From NCBI RefSeq assembly GCF_003611695.1, contig NZ_RAWE01000013.1, positions 1 to 64,000 on the forward strand: DNA of 64,000 bases, read 5' to 3'. The translations under genes were made by a program, and so were the position numbers. Each line of letters opens with the position of its first letter. Within the stretch, counting starts at the first letter, position 1. This document shows, piece after piece, positions 17,403 to 25,835 of the stretch. The notes under the pieces are model-generated. The model saw only the letters and a list, made by a program, of their open reading frames with translations, was not told where the DNA came from and did not search any database. The DNA is from Corallococcus carmarthensis (GTDB lineage Bacteria; Myxococcota; Myxococcia; Myxococcales; Myxococcaceae).

Positions 17403-19757
17403 ATGTTCCGCGCCCGTGCTCGCTGGTGGCTGCTCGTGTTGCTCGTCCTGGTGGGAGGGTGCCGCTGTGGCGACGACCCCAACGTGGGCGGTGCGAGCGC
17501 CAGCTTCCGGCCGCAGCAAGAGGTGGTGGACTTCGGCCGGGTGCTGGAGGGCACCCAGGTGCGCCGCTCGCTGACGCTGGTGGCCACCGGGCGCGCGGGC
17601 GTCACGGTGGACGCGGTGACGGACGCGCCCTTCTTCGTCGTCGTGTCGCAGATTGTCGTGGGGGGCAGCGGCACGGGCACGGTGGACATCCTGTTCTCCG
17701 CGGGCAGCACGCCGGTGGAGGGCGAGCTGGTGCTCACCGCGGGGCGCACCACGGCGAAGGTGCGGCTCACCGGCGTGGGCGTGCGTCCGCTGCCGTGCGT
17801 GCCAACGGGCGAGTGCCTCGATTCGCGCTTCGACCTGGAGTCCGGCCAATGCATCGAGTCGCCGCTGTCCGACGGTGCGTCGTGCATCCCCAGCAGCCGC
17901 TGCCAGGAGAACGGCCGCTGTCAGGCGGGCGCCTGCGTGGGGCAGCCCCGCACGTGCAATGACGACAACCCGTGCACGGAGGACAGCTGCTCTCCGGCAC
18001 TGGGCTGCGTGAGGGCGGAGGTCGCGTGCCCGTCGTCGAGCAACCCCTGCAAGGTGGGCGTGTGCGACCGCAACGAGGGCTGCCAGGAGGTGGACGTGGC
18101 GGACTTCAGCCCGTGCGGCGCGGTGAGCTGCAAGGCGGCGCAGGTCTGCTTCAGCGGCACGTGCCGGACGGTGAAGCCGCCGGACGGCTTCGTCTGCGCG
18201 CCGGCCACGCCCTGCCAGGACGAGGGCAAGTGCAGCGCGGGTGAGTGCATGCGCCCGGACGCGGGCGACCTGAAGCCCGACTTCAGCGCGGAGCTGGGTG
18301 GAGCGCCCGTCGCGGAGGACGGGGGACCGGTGCTGCTGGCGGACGACGGGACGGTCTACGCGTCGGTGTGCGGTGAGGACGGAGGATGCTGGCTCGCCGC
18401 GTACACGGAGAGCGGACTGCTGCGCTACGCGTCGCCCTATGAAGACGGAGGTGTGAGGACGTTGCTCGCGGCTTCGGACGCGGGCGTGGTGGTGCTCGCG
18501 CCGGAAGCGCTGGAGGCGTACGCGCCCCGGGGCGTGGGCGAGCTGCGCTGGCGCACGTCGCTGGCGTTCTCCGACGCGGCGCTGGATGGAGGGACACCGG
18601 AGGGCGTGCCCGGTACGGGAACGGGCCGGGTGGCGCTCACGAAGGAAGGGGACGTGCTGACGTACGTCACGTGGAGCGGCGATGCGGGCACGGAGCCACT
18701 GCGCTCCCGGCTGGTGTTGCTGAGCGCGGACGCGGGAGCACCGCTGGCGATGGGGCCGGAGGAGGATGGAGGCGGAGCGGCGAGGCTCGCCGTGGACGAC
18801 ACGCGCGGCGCGTACCTCTACACGCCGTGGGATGGACGGCTGGCTTTCACGAGCTGGGCACTGCCTGAGCCGGGCACGGACGGCGGGACTGCCGTCGCGG
18901 GCTTTGCGTCGCCCGTCGGACCGTACTCCGCGGATGTTTCGGGCTCAGGCCCTGTGCTGGCCACGCGCCAGGCCGACGCGCACGCGAGCGGGTTCGGCGC
19001 TGCGCGCCCTGTACGGCCCGCGTTTGCGACATGGGCCGGCGCATCCACTGCGGAGGTTGGACCCATGTTCGGGCCGGCTGTCCTCGAGGACGGAGGCGTC
19101 GCCGCGCTGAGCCTCGAACCGCTCGGGCCCGGTGTTCCGGGGGGCGCATCGTCACTGGCGCTCGCATCGGGACGGTTGCTCGTGGGCACGCAGGCCTTCG
19201 TGGAAACGGATGGGGGCGTGCTCGGCGCGCTGGATTGGGACGCGGGCACGCGCACGCTGTCGCCCCTGGCCGAGCCCGTTCTCATGTCGCCCGGAGGCAC
19301 GACCGGCCATGCGCTCGCGCTCGCATGCGACCACACGGACGGCACCCCCTGCGTCGACGCGGAGCTGCGCACCGTGCTGCGCTCCTTCAGCTCCGACGAT
19401 GGCCACTTCCTCTCGGAGGTGGACGTGCTGCCCTCGCCGCTGTTGCCCGGCACCTTCCATGAGGCCGCGCTGCTGGAGCAGAACACCGTGGGCGTGCTCG
19501 CGGACGCGGCGCTGCCGAACGGTCAGCGTCAGGCGTGGCTCGAATGGATTGCCTTCGGCAACAAGGTCAATCAGTGCGCCCTGCCGGGCCGCGTGGAGGT
19601 CGCGGGCGCGGTGTTCGCGGGGAACCTGCTGCACGTGGCCCTGCGCCGCGACGGCGTCTGGTGGCTGGAGGCCTATCCCCTCGGTGGGCGCGCCGAATCC
19701 CGCGGCTGGCCCCAGCGCAACGCCAGTCCCGGCGGGACACGCAGGGCCGTGCCCTGA
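17403..19757 (+). CDS. Large cysteine-rich lipoprotein with Ig-like and propeller-like regions
   Basis: 784 residues. The signal ends L-V-G-G-C. Residues about 28-125 look like an immunoglobulin-type ASPM/SPD-2/HYDIN domain (V-D-F-G-R-V-L-E-G-T start, repeated strands). Residues about 128-285 are rich in Cys in C-x-D-x-N-P-C-T-E-D-x-C-type units, as in myxobacterial surface proteins. The remainder has repeated D-G-G and D-A-G turns with W-x-A/V strands, suggesting a beta-propeller. It is probably a surface-exposed structural or binding protein; no catalytic residues are evident. Confidence 0.75.
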   Translation: MFRARARWWLLVLLVLVGGCRCGDDPNVGGASASFRPQQEVVDFGRVLEGTQVRRSLTLVATGRAGVTVDAVTDAPFFVVVSQIVVGGSGTGTVDILFSAGSTPVEGELVLTAGRTTAKVRLTGVGVRPLPCVPTGECLDSRFDLESGQCIESPLSDGASCIPSSRCQENGRCQAGACVGQPRTCNDDNPCTEDSCSPALGCVRAEVACPSSSNPCKVGVCDRNEGCQEVDVADFSPCGAVSCKAAQVCFSGTCRTVKPPDGFVCAPATPCQDEGKCSAGECMRPDAGDLKPDFSAELGGAPVAEDGGPVLLADDGTVYASVCGEDGGCWLAAYTESGLLRYASPYEDGGVRTLLAASDAGVVVLAPEALEAYAPRGVGELRWRTSLAFSDAALDGGTPEGVPGTGTGRVALTKEGDVLTYVTWSGDAGTEPLRSRLVLLSADAGAPLAMGPEEDGGGAARLAVDDTRGAYLYTPWDGRLAFTSWALPEPGTDGGTAVAGFASPVGPYSADVSGSGPVLATRQADAHASGFGAARPVRPAFATWAGASTAEVGPMFGPAVLEDGGVAALSLEPLGPGVPGGASSLALASGRLLVGTQAFVETDGGVLGALDWDAGTRTLSPLAEPVLMSPGGTTGHALALACDHTDGTPCVDAELRTVLRSFSSDDGHFLSEVDVLPSPLLPGTFHEAALLEQNTVGVLADAALPNGQRQAWLEWIAFGNKVNQCALPGRVEVAGAVFAGNLLHVALRRDGVWWLEAYPLGGRAESRGWPQRNASPGGTRRAVP

Positions 19758-19793
19758 ACCCCTGTGGCTTGACCGTGCAGCACGCACGAGGAG

Positions 19794-19825
19794 GCTGCCT
19801 GTCGCTTCGGGCAGCGACAGGCAGC
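19794..19825. terminator. Perfect 13-bp hairpin between convergent genes
   Basis: GCTGCCTGTCGCT (19794-19806) pairs exactly with 19813-19825 around a six-base TCGGGC loop, 36 bp after the lipoprotein stop and 51 bp beyond the convergent gene's stop. It is the longest perfect stem I noticed in the window. It lacks a T-tract but is well placed to stop transcription from both sides. Confidence 0.55.
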
Positions 19826-19876
19826 GTGCGGTGCAGTCGGGTCGGCGGGGAGTCTCAAACTCCGCGCGCCTGACTC

Positions 19877-20194
19877 CTAGGGAAGAATCCCGCCCGTCCA
19901 CGCCCGGACGTGGTTCGTGCCTCGCCACTCCTTGTTCTTCGCCTCAGCCGTGGAGTGGATCCGAAACATGATGCGCTTGGCGTTCGCCTTCTCGGGAACC
20001 TCGACAACCTCGTACGAGAGCACGGTCCCGCCGAAGTACGAGCGCTTCCCCTTGGTCTCGTGGAGGTAGATCGTTCCGCCGACGAGCTGAGCTGCCTCCT
20101 CGGGCGAGAAGTCCCAGTAGCCCGAGTTGTAGATCGGGGGTTTGACGGCATGAAGGTTGAGTTCACGCGCGCATTTGATGTGAGTACTCGCCAT
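19877..20194 (-). CDS. Hypothetical 105-residue protein
   Basis: The ATG at 20194 has GGGAG six bases upstream. The small soluble protein has a conserved-looking core: G-Y-W-D-F-S-P-E-E-A-A, G-G-T-I-Y-L-H-E-T-K, S-Y-F-G-G-T-V-L-S-Y-E-V-V-E and R-G-x-x-H-V-R-A-W-T-G-G. There is no signal peptide or membrane span. GC content is visibly lower (about 60 percent by eye) than in neighbouring genes, hinting at transfer. It begins 34 bp after the stop of the receptor-fusion gene on the same strand, so the two may share a transcript. I cannot assign a family; the beta-rich pattern vaguely recalls small nucleic-acid-reader folds, which is speculation. Confidence 0.75.
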   Translation of the reverse strand: MASTHIKCARELNLHAVKPPIYNSGYWDFSPEEAAQLVGGTIYLHETKGKRSYFGGTVLSYEVVEVPEKANAKRIMFRIHSTAEAKNKEWRGTNHVRAWTGGILP

Positions 20195-20228
20195 GGTTGC
20201 TCCCAGTTGAAGCGTAAGAGGTGGTGCC

Positions 20229-23200
20229 CTAGCCGACCGCGGCGGGGTCCACCCAGAGATCCTCGAAGCGCACCTGCGGCGGGGTCTGGTGCAGCCGCAG
20301 GTTCTGCACCGCCGCCGTCGCCGCCGCGTGCGTGCGGTCGTGGTATAGCGGGATGAGCGGGCAGTCCTCGCGTGCCAGCATCTCCGCGCGTTTGTAGAGC
20401 TGCGAGCGGAGCTCCGGGTCGATGGACACGCGCGCCTCGGCCGTCAGCCGGTCCAGCTCCGGGTTGCGATAGCCCAGCGGATACACCGTCTGCGCGCTGG
20501 AGTTGAGCAGGAAGTGCAGGAACGCATCCGGATCCGGGAAGTCCGCCAGCCACAGCGTGCGGAACGCCGGGACCTTCCCCTCGCGCAGGCGCGGCAGGTA
20601 CTCCTCCGGCGTCATCTGTTCGTGCCGCAGCTCCAGCAGCCCCGCTTGAATCAAGGGCCGGAAGAGCACCGCGTCCTCCGCGGACGTGTCGCGGCCCACC
20701 GGGTGGTGCAGGGTGAGCTGCAACCGCCGCACGCCCGCCTCGCGCAAGAGCCGCTCCGCCAGCGTCAGGTCCGGCACCGGCGCGGGCCCCAGCTCCTGTG
20801 CGCCATCCAGCAGCTCCGGCGGCGTGAACGTACGGGCCACACGCGCGCCCGGATGGAACTGCTCCACCACGCCCGGGATGTCCATGCCCGCGCGCAGCGC
20901 CCGCCGCACGCGCACGTCGTTGTAGGGCGCCTCGTTCAGGTTGAGACCCAGGAACGCCGTGGACGGCGTGGTGCTGGTCACCACCTGGTGCGCCTCCAGC
21001 CCCTTGGCCTCCGTGTGCTCCACGTGCAGGAACGACACGAGGTCCACCTGCCCGTCCAACAACTGCCGCACGGCCTGGAGACGCGTGTCCGCGAGGACGA
21101 ACTCCAACCGGTCCAGCAACGGGACCCCGCCGCGCCAGTAGGTGGCGTTGCGCTCCAGCACCATCCGGTCCTGCTGCATGCCGACGACGCGGAACGGGCC
21201 GGTGCCCACCAGCTTCCCCGAAGGGTCCAGCTTCGCCACCGCCGTGGCCGTCAGCGCCATGAGCTGGAGGAAGAACGCCTTGGGCTCGCGCAGGCGGATC
21301 TCCAGCGTGCCCTCGTCCAGGACTTCGATGCCTGTCACCTCGCGCGCCATGCCGCTGGAGTACTCGCGCGCGCCCTCCACGTCCTCCAGCAGGCTGCGGT
21401 CCGGCGAACGCAGCGCCGGGTCCATCAGCCGCTCCAGGTGACGCTTCACGTCCTGGGCGTTGAGCATGGTGCCGTCGTGGAAGGTGACACCCCGGCGCAG
21501 GTAGAAGCGGTAGCGGCGAGCGGACGGGTCCGCGTCCCAGCGCTCGGCCAGGTCGGGCACCAGCACGCCGTCCTCCAGCCGCACGAGGCAGGAGAAGAGA
21601 CACGCCGTCAGCTCCGCCATCTGGTTCTCGACGCTGAACAGCGGATCCACCACCTGCCGCGCGCGCAGCGAGCCCGACTGGTGCAGCCCCACCCGCAGCG
21701 TGCCGCCCGCCCTTGCCCGGGGCAGCTGGAAGCGGAACACCTCCGCCTCCAGGCTCGCCGTCTCGTGGCCCAGCTGGTCCACCGTGCGGTCCAACCCGTC
21801 GCCAATGCGGATGACCCGGCGCGCGTCCTCGCGCACCTGCGCGATCTCTTCACGGATGGACGCGTCGCCCCGGGTGAGCACCTGGTGCGCGGCCCGCAGC
21901 TCCTCGATGGCCGCGCTCAGGCGCATCACCGCTTCGGACAGATCGCGGCCGGTGCGTGCCTGGGCCTCGGCCTTCTGGCCGGCGCTCTGGCCCACGCGCG
22001 ACATCTCCTGAATCTGCCGCACCAGGTCCCGCGCGTTGCCGGACTGCTCGATGGCCATGCGCGTGATGTCCTCCACGCGCCGGGCCACGCGCTTGCTGGC
22101 CTCCACGACGGTGGCGCCCTGCGCCTCCAGCCGCTGCGTCTCCATCACCGTGGCCTCCACGGCGGCGAAGGTGCGCTGGGTGATGGAGCGGATCTCGCTC
22201 AGGGCCTCGGAGGCGCGGTCGCCCAGGGCCACGCCCGCGGTGGCCTGCTCGCGGCCCTCCTGCACCAGCGCCACGGCGGTCTCCACCGCGTCGCGGATGC
22301 CGGTGACCATGGTGCCAATCTCGCGCGTGGAGCGCGTGGTGCGCTCGGCGAGGCTGCGGATCTCGTTGGCCACCACGCCAAAGGGTCGGCCGTGCTCGCC
22401 CGCCTGCGCGGCGATGATGGCGGCGTTGAGGGCCAGGAGGTTCGTCTGGTCGGCGATCTCCTGGATGACGTCCACGATGCGGCCAATCTCCAGCGACCGC
22501 GTGCCGAGCATCTCCATCAGCTCGGCCGCCTTGCGCACCGTCTCCTCCACCCGGTACATGCCCTGCACGCTGTCGCTCACCAGCGCCTCGCCGCGCTGGG
22601 CGGTGGCGGTGACGGCGATGGCCATGCTGTTGGTGTCGGTGGCGCGGCGGCGCACGGCGTCGATGCCGCCCTCCACCAGCGCGACGAAGTCCTCCGCCTC
22701 GGAGGCGAAGCGGCCCAGCTCGTCACCCGACGCGGCGATGTGGGTCAGCCGCTCCGTCATCGCCTGGGTGAGGCCGCTGGTGCGCTGGCTGAAGTCGTTG
22801 ACGGTCTCCAGGCCGTCCACCACCTGGTGCAGCCGCTCGGTCATCTCCAGCAGGGCGCCCGTCGTCTCGTGCGCGAAGGTCTCGATGTGCTGCACGCGCT
22901 TGATGGCGACCTGGAGGCTGGTGCCGTTGCCGCCCACGGCGCTGAGCGTCCGCTCCACGGCGCCGCCCTGACGGCGCGCGGCCTCCAGCAGCATGCGGGC
23001 CTGCTCGCTCACGCCGTTGCCGGTGCGGTGCAGGTTGCTCGTCACGCGCTGCACCTGGGACATGGCGCGGCGCAGGGACAGGATGAGGCGGCGCAGGTCC
23101 TCCTGGCCCTCGAAGCCCGTGTGGATGGGCGTGGTGAGGTCGCCCTCCGCCAGCCGGGACATCAGGTCGCGCCGCTCGCGCCGGCGCATCGCCGCGAAGC

Positions 23201-23378
23201 GGAACCACGCCAGATAGCTGCCGATGAGCCAGAGGAACGGCACGCCAAGAATCAGCACCGCCCAGCCGGCCACGTCATCCGGCTGGCCCGTCACCCACCG
23301 CAGCAGCAGGCCCAGGATGAGCGCGGAAACCAGGGCCGCCGCCAGCCCGAACGAGAAGAGGTACCGTTTGGCGCCCAT
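20229..23378 (-). CDS. Methyl-accepting protein fused to family-5 solute-binding domain
   Basis: 1049 residues from the ATG at 23378; the open frame extends further upstream without coding character. Two membrane spans lie at about 6-28 and 38-58 with only a short loop between, so there is no periplasmic sensor. A HAMP-like/helical segment follows, then the receptor signalling domain with its hairpin tip near 305-330 (D-Q-T-N-L-L-A-L-N-A-A and G-x-x-F-x-V-V-A-N-E-I-R). From about 555 to the end is an SBP_bac_5 peptide-binding-protein domain (Y-R-F-Y-L-R-R-G-V-T-F-H-D-G-T, late L-A-D-F-P-D-P-D-A-F). By this topology the ligand domain is cytoplasmic. Probably senses an internal metabolite or peptide (inference). 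Confidence 0.88.
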   Translation of the reverse strand: MGAKRYLFSFGLAAALVSALILGLLLRWVTGQPDDVAGWAVLILGVPFLWLIGSYLAWFRFAAMRRRERRDLMSRLAEGDLTTPIHTGFEGQEDLRRLILSLRRAMSQVQRVTSNLHRTGNGVSEQARMLLEAARRQGGAVERTLSAVGGNGTSLQVAIKRVQHIETFAHETTGALLEMTERLHQVVDGLETVNDFSQRTSGLTQAMTERLTHIAASGDELGRFASEAEDFVALVEGGIDAVRRRATDTNSMAIAVTATAQRGEALVSDSVQGMYRVEETVRKAAELMEMLGTRSLEIGRIVDVIQEIADQTNLLALNAAIIAAQAGEHGRPFGVVANEIRSLAERTTRSTREIGTMVTGIRDAVETAVALVQEGREQATAGVALGDRASEALSEIRSITQRTFAAVEATVMETQRLEAQGATVVEASKRVARRVEDITRMAIEQSGNARDLVRQIQEMSRVGQSAGQKAEAQARTGRDLSEAVMRLSAAIEELRAAHQVLTRGDASIREEIAQVREDARRVIRIGDGLDRTVDQLGHETASLEAEVFRFQLPRARAGGTLRVGLHQSGSLRARQVVDPLFSVENQMAELTACLFSCLVRLEDGVLVPDLAERWDADPSARRYRFYLRRGVTFHDGTMLNAQDVKRHLERLMDPALRSPDRSLLEDVEGAREYSSGMAREVTGIEVLDEGTLEIRLREPKAFFLQLMALTATAVAKLDPSGKLVGTGPFRVVGMQQDRMVLERNATYWRGGVPLLDRLEFVLADTRLQAVRQLLDGQVDLVSFLHVEHTEAKGLEAHQVVTSTTPSTAFLGLNLNEAPYNDVRVRRALRAGMDIPGVVEQFHPGARVARTFTPPELLDGAQELGPAPVPDLTLAERLLREAGVRRLQLTLHHPVGRDTSAEDAVLFRPLIQAGLLELRHEQMTPEEYLPRLREGKVPAFRTLWLADFPDPDAFLHFLLNSSAQTVYPLGYRNPELDRLTAEARVSIDPELRSQLYKRAEMLAREDCPLIPLYHDRTHAAATAAVQNLRLHQTPPQVRFEDLWVDPAAVG

Positions 23379-23442
23379 GGACGGGGGGACGCTATCCCGC
23401 CTTCTCGCGCCGGTCCTCAATTCGACGCATGCTTGGCGACAC

Positions 23443-24492
23443 ATGAAGGCCTTCTTCGCCATCGCCATGCTGGCGCTCCCGGGAATCCCCGCCAGCACGG
23501 GCGCTGAGGCCGCCAGGGCAGCAAGCTCGGCCCGGTACGTCTTCGCGTGGCGGGGCGTGCCGGTGGGCACGGTGGGGCTGTCCCTGGACGCGGGGCGGTT
23601 CACGTACACCAGCCGGCACCTGCACGTGCGCGATGGCCGCGCGGGCGAACGCGTGCGTGAGGTGACGCTGCGAGTGGACGCCGCGGGGCGCGTGACGGGC
23701 GCGGACGCGGTGCCCCAGGCCCTGTGGCTGTGGCACGGGCCGCCGCCCGAGGGCTGCGTGAAGGGCCGCGAGGAGCTGTCCGGCCAGGAGGGACCCCACT
23801 GCGTCACGGCGAGAGGCGCCACCACCGCCGAGGGCACGATGCTCGGCGCGCGCTTCCGTGCCCGCTATGACGAACAGGGCCAGCTCCAGGCGCTGGAGGT
23901 GGGCGACTCCCGCTTCACCCTGGCGGCGCCCGGGGCGCGGCTGCGAGCACCGCCGGAGCTCTTCGCGGACGGGGTGCCCGTGGAGGGCGGCACCGACGGC
24001 GCCCTGAGGCTCGTGCCGGCCCGGCAGGAGGCACCGCGCGCTCCAGCGGTTCCCGCCCGGCTGCCGGACATGACGGAGTGGACGACAGCCGAAGCGCGGG
24101 CCCTGTCCGCGAAGGTGCACGCGGCCTTCCCGGACAAGGAGCCCACGGCGGCGGACTGGCGTTCGGGAGGGGAGGGCGAGGCCGGAGGCTGCCTGGCGCA
24201 CGCGCTGCGCTTCGCGTCCCTGGCGCGCGCCAGGGGGCAGCGGGTGGGGCTGGTGCACGGGCTGCTGGTGGTGGACGGCGGCGCCGCCCGGCCGCACGCC
24301 TGGGTGCGGGTGGCGCTGCGGGGCGGCGGGACGTTGGACCTGGACCCCACGTCCCTGGACTCCGTGCGTCCGGACACGCACCTGGCGTTGGCGCTGGTTC
24401 CGCCGGACGGCCCCGGCCTGGAGGCCGGGGAGCGATGGCTGTCGCTCCTGCGCGGAGACTGGCGCGTGGTGCGCGCTACTCGAACGGAATGA
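23443..24492 (+). CDS. Secreted transglutaminase-like domain protein
   Basis: 349 residues from the ATG at 23443, giving a signal sequence M-K-A-F-F-A-I-A-M-L-A-L. The C-terminal third carries a transglutaminase/cysteine-protease-type triad: Cys in E-A-G-G-C-L-A-H-A, His in A-R-P-H-A-W-V-R-V, Asp in L-D-L-D-P-T. The N-terminal region (A-W-R-G-V-P-V-G-T-V-G-L) resembles domains found beside such cores in exported proteins. Substrate unknown. It diverges from the receptor fusion (64-bp gap), and its 3' end overlaps the convergent astA by 17 bp. Confidence 0.75.
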   Translation: MKAFFAIAMLALPGIPASTGAEAARAASSARYVFAWRGVPVGTVGLSLDAGRFTYTSRHLHVRDGRAGERVREVTLRVDAAGRVTGADAVPQALWLWHGPPPEGCVKGREELSGQEGPHCVTARGATTAEGTMLGARFRARYDEQGQLQALEVGDSRFTLAAPGARLRAPPELFADGVPVEGGTDGALRLVPARQEAPRAPAVPARLPDMTEWTTAEARALSAKVHAAFPDKEPTAADWRSGGEGEAGGCLAHALRFASLARARGQRVGLVHGLLVVDGGAARPHAWVRVALRGGGTLDLDPTSLDSVRPDTHLALALVPPDGPGLEAGERWLSLLRGDWRVVRATRTE

Positions 24493-25501
24493 TGGACAGC
24501 TTCGCGCCGGCCTTCACTTCCAATATCTCCTTGGCGCGCGCGGGCAGGTAGATGACGGTGTTGTCCAGCCGGGCCTGGCAGCGCACGGAGCGGAAGCGGT
24601 TGCGGCCGGACTCGCGCTCGGCGGCGACCAGCACGTCGTCGCCTTCCAGTTCGAAGTCCTCGTCCGCCAGCTTCACCGTGCGGTAGCGGCGCACCAAAGT
24701 GATGTCCGCCGTGTCCGCCTCGAAGTGCGGGCCGCCGTCGAACGGGTCGATGCGCTCCACGTACCGGAAGCCCACCCGCTCCAGCATCCGCTGCACGCCG
24801 CGCGTGGCCGGGCCCACTTCGCCCAGCACCTTCTGCACGCGGTCCGGGAACAGCGACGCGTAGATGTCCGACGCGGGGAACAGCTCCTTGATGAACTCCT
24901 TGTTCTGGCGGCTCAGCCGGTCGGCCTCCAGGTAGGTGAGCCCGGTGAACTTCTTCCCGCAGGCCTCCCACAAGAGGCTGCGGCCGTCCGGGAGCAGCGG
25001 CGGGAGCAGCTCCGCCAGCACGCGCGGCCGGAACAGGCGCCGGTGCATGGAGATGAAGAGGAAGCGCACGAAGGACAGCTGCTTGCCGGGCTTGTCCGGC
25101 GTCGCGCGGTAGGGCGGGTCCACCACCAGGCCGCCAATCTCCGTGGGGCCCTCGTAGTTGTACGCGATGGACAGCACCTTGTGCCGCAGGTGCCGCTCCA
25201 GCGAGGCGGAGTAGTGCTCGCGCTCGCTCACCTCATAGTAGATGTGCGGCGCGTCGTACGTGCCGTGCTGGGCGATGATCATCGACGTGCCGATGATGAG
25301 GCTGTTGCGCACGTCCTCCAGCACGAACAGGTATTCGCGCTCGAACGGGTCCTTCACCTTGCCGGCGAAGCTCTTCACCGACTTGTCGATGATGGCCTCG
25401 AGCGTCTCCTCGTTGTTCGGCAGGTTGACCGTGTTCAGCACCGCGGCAAGACGCTTCAGGCCGGGCAAATCGGTTTTCTGGACGTCTCGCAACACGAGCA
25501 T
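24476..25501 (-). CDS. astA: Arginine N-succinyltransferase (AstA)
   Basis: 341 residues from the ATG at 25501, which opens with the family start M-L-V-L-R-D-V. Family features include the N-N-E-E-T-L stretch, F-V-L-E-D, I-G-G-L-V-V-D-P-P-Y-R, S-L-L-W-E-A-C-G-K-K-F-T-G-L-T-Y-x-E-A-D and the D-P-F-D-G-G-P-H segment. AstA transfers succinyl from succinyl-CoA to arginine as the first step of the AST arginine catabolic pathway. No other ast gene is next to it here, so it stands alone. The 3' end overlaps the convergent transglutaminase-like gene. Confidence 0.9.
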   Translation of the reverse strand: MLVLRDVQKTDLPGLKRLAAVLNTVNLPNNEETLEAIIDKSVKSFAGKVKDPFEREYLFVLEDVRNSLIIGTSMIIAQHGTYDAPHIYYEVSEREHYSASLERHLRHKVLSIAYNYEGPTEIGGLVVDPPYRATPDKPGKQLSFVRFLFISMHRRLFRPRVLAELLPPLLPDGRSLLWEACGKKFTGLTYLEADRLSRQNKEFIKELFPASDIYASLFPDRVQKVLGEVGPATRGVQRMLERVGFRYVERIDPFDGGPHFEADTADITLVRRYRTVKLADEDFELEGDDVLVAAERESGRNRFRSVRCQARLDNTVIYLPARAKEILEVKAGAKLSIIPFE

Positions 25502-25835
25502 GGGGCACGCTGAAGAGCGCCCCGGGAAGGGAGCGCCGGAAGGGCCCGTGACCTTACACCACGCCCCCGGCCCGTCAGCCTCCTGCATGCTCCCTTGTCA
25601 ATGACGCGTTGCGTTCAGGACATCGCTCCGCCGTCCGCCCGGTGGGTACGGACGGCCCGGTCCCGTCGTGAAACATGTCTCAATCCAGGTGGGGGCTTGC
25701 CTGGTTGCATGCTGTGTTGTCAGGCGTCTGGGAATGGTTTGGCGGCGGAATGAAGACAGGGAATGATGTTGGCCAATCGCTGTCGAAGTTTGAAAGCAAA
25801 GCATCAAGTCTTCCCCCTCCCCCAAGGACACCTCA
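25502..25835. other. 334-bp intergenic region between divergent astA and lyase-like genes
   Basis: No convincing coding frame on either strand. It holds an 8-bp inverted repeat, GCCGTCCG (25630-25637) with CGGACGGC (25649-25656), which could be a hairpin or operator. The half near 25740-25830 is richer in A/T and should hold the promoter of the downstream TTG-initiated gene; AAGGA at 25824-25828 is its ribosome-binding site. I could not fix -35/-10 elements with confidence. Confidence 0.5.

Noticed and set aside
20514-23507. 997-codon + strand open frame
   Set aside because: Antisense shadow of the receptor/solute-binding fusion; Arg/His/Leu-rich with no recognisable domain.
25690-25720. Sigma-54-like GG...GC pattern upstream of the lyase-like gene
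   Set aside because: The GG to GC spacing is one base too long (11 instead of 10) and the flanking consensus is poor.
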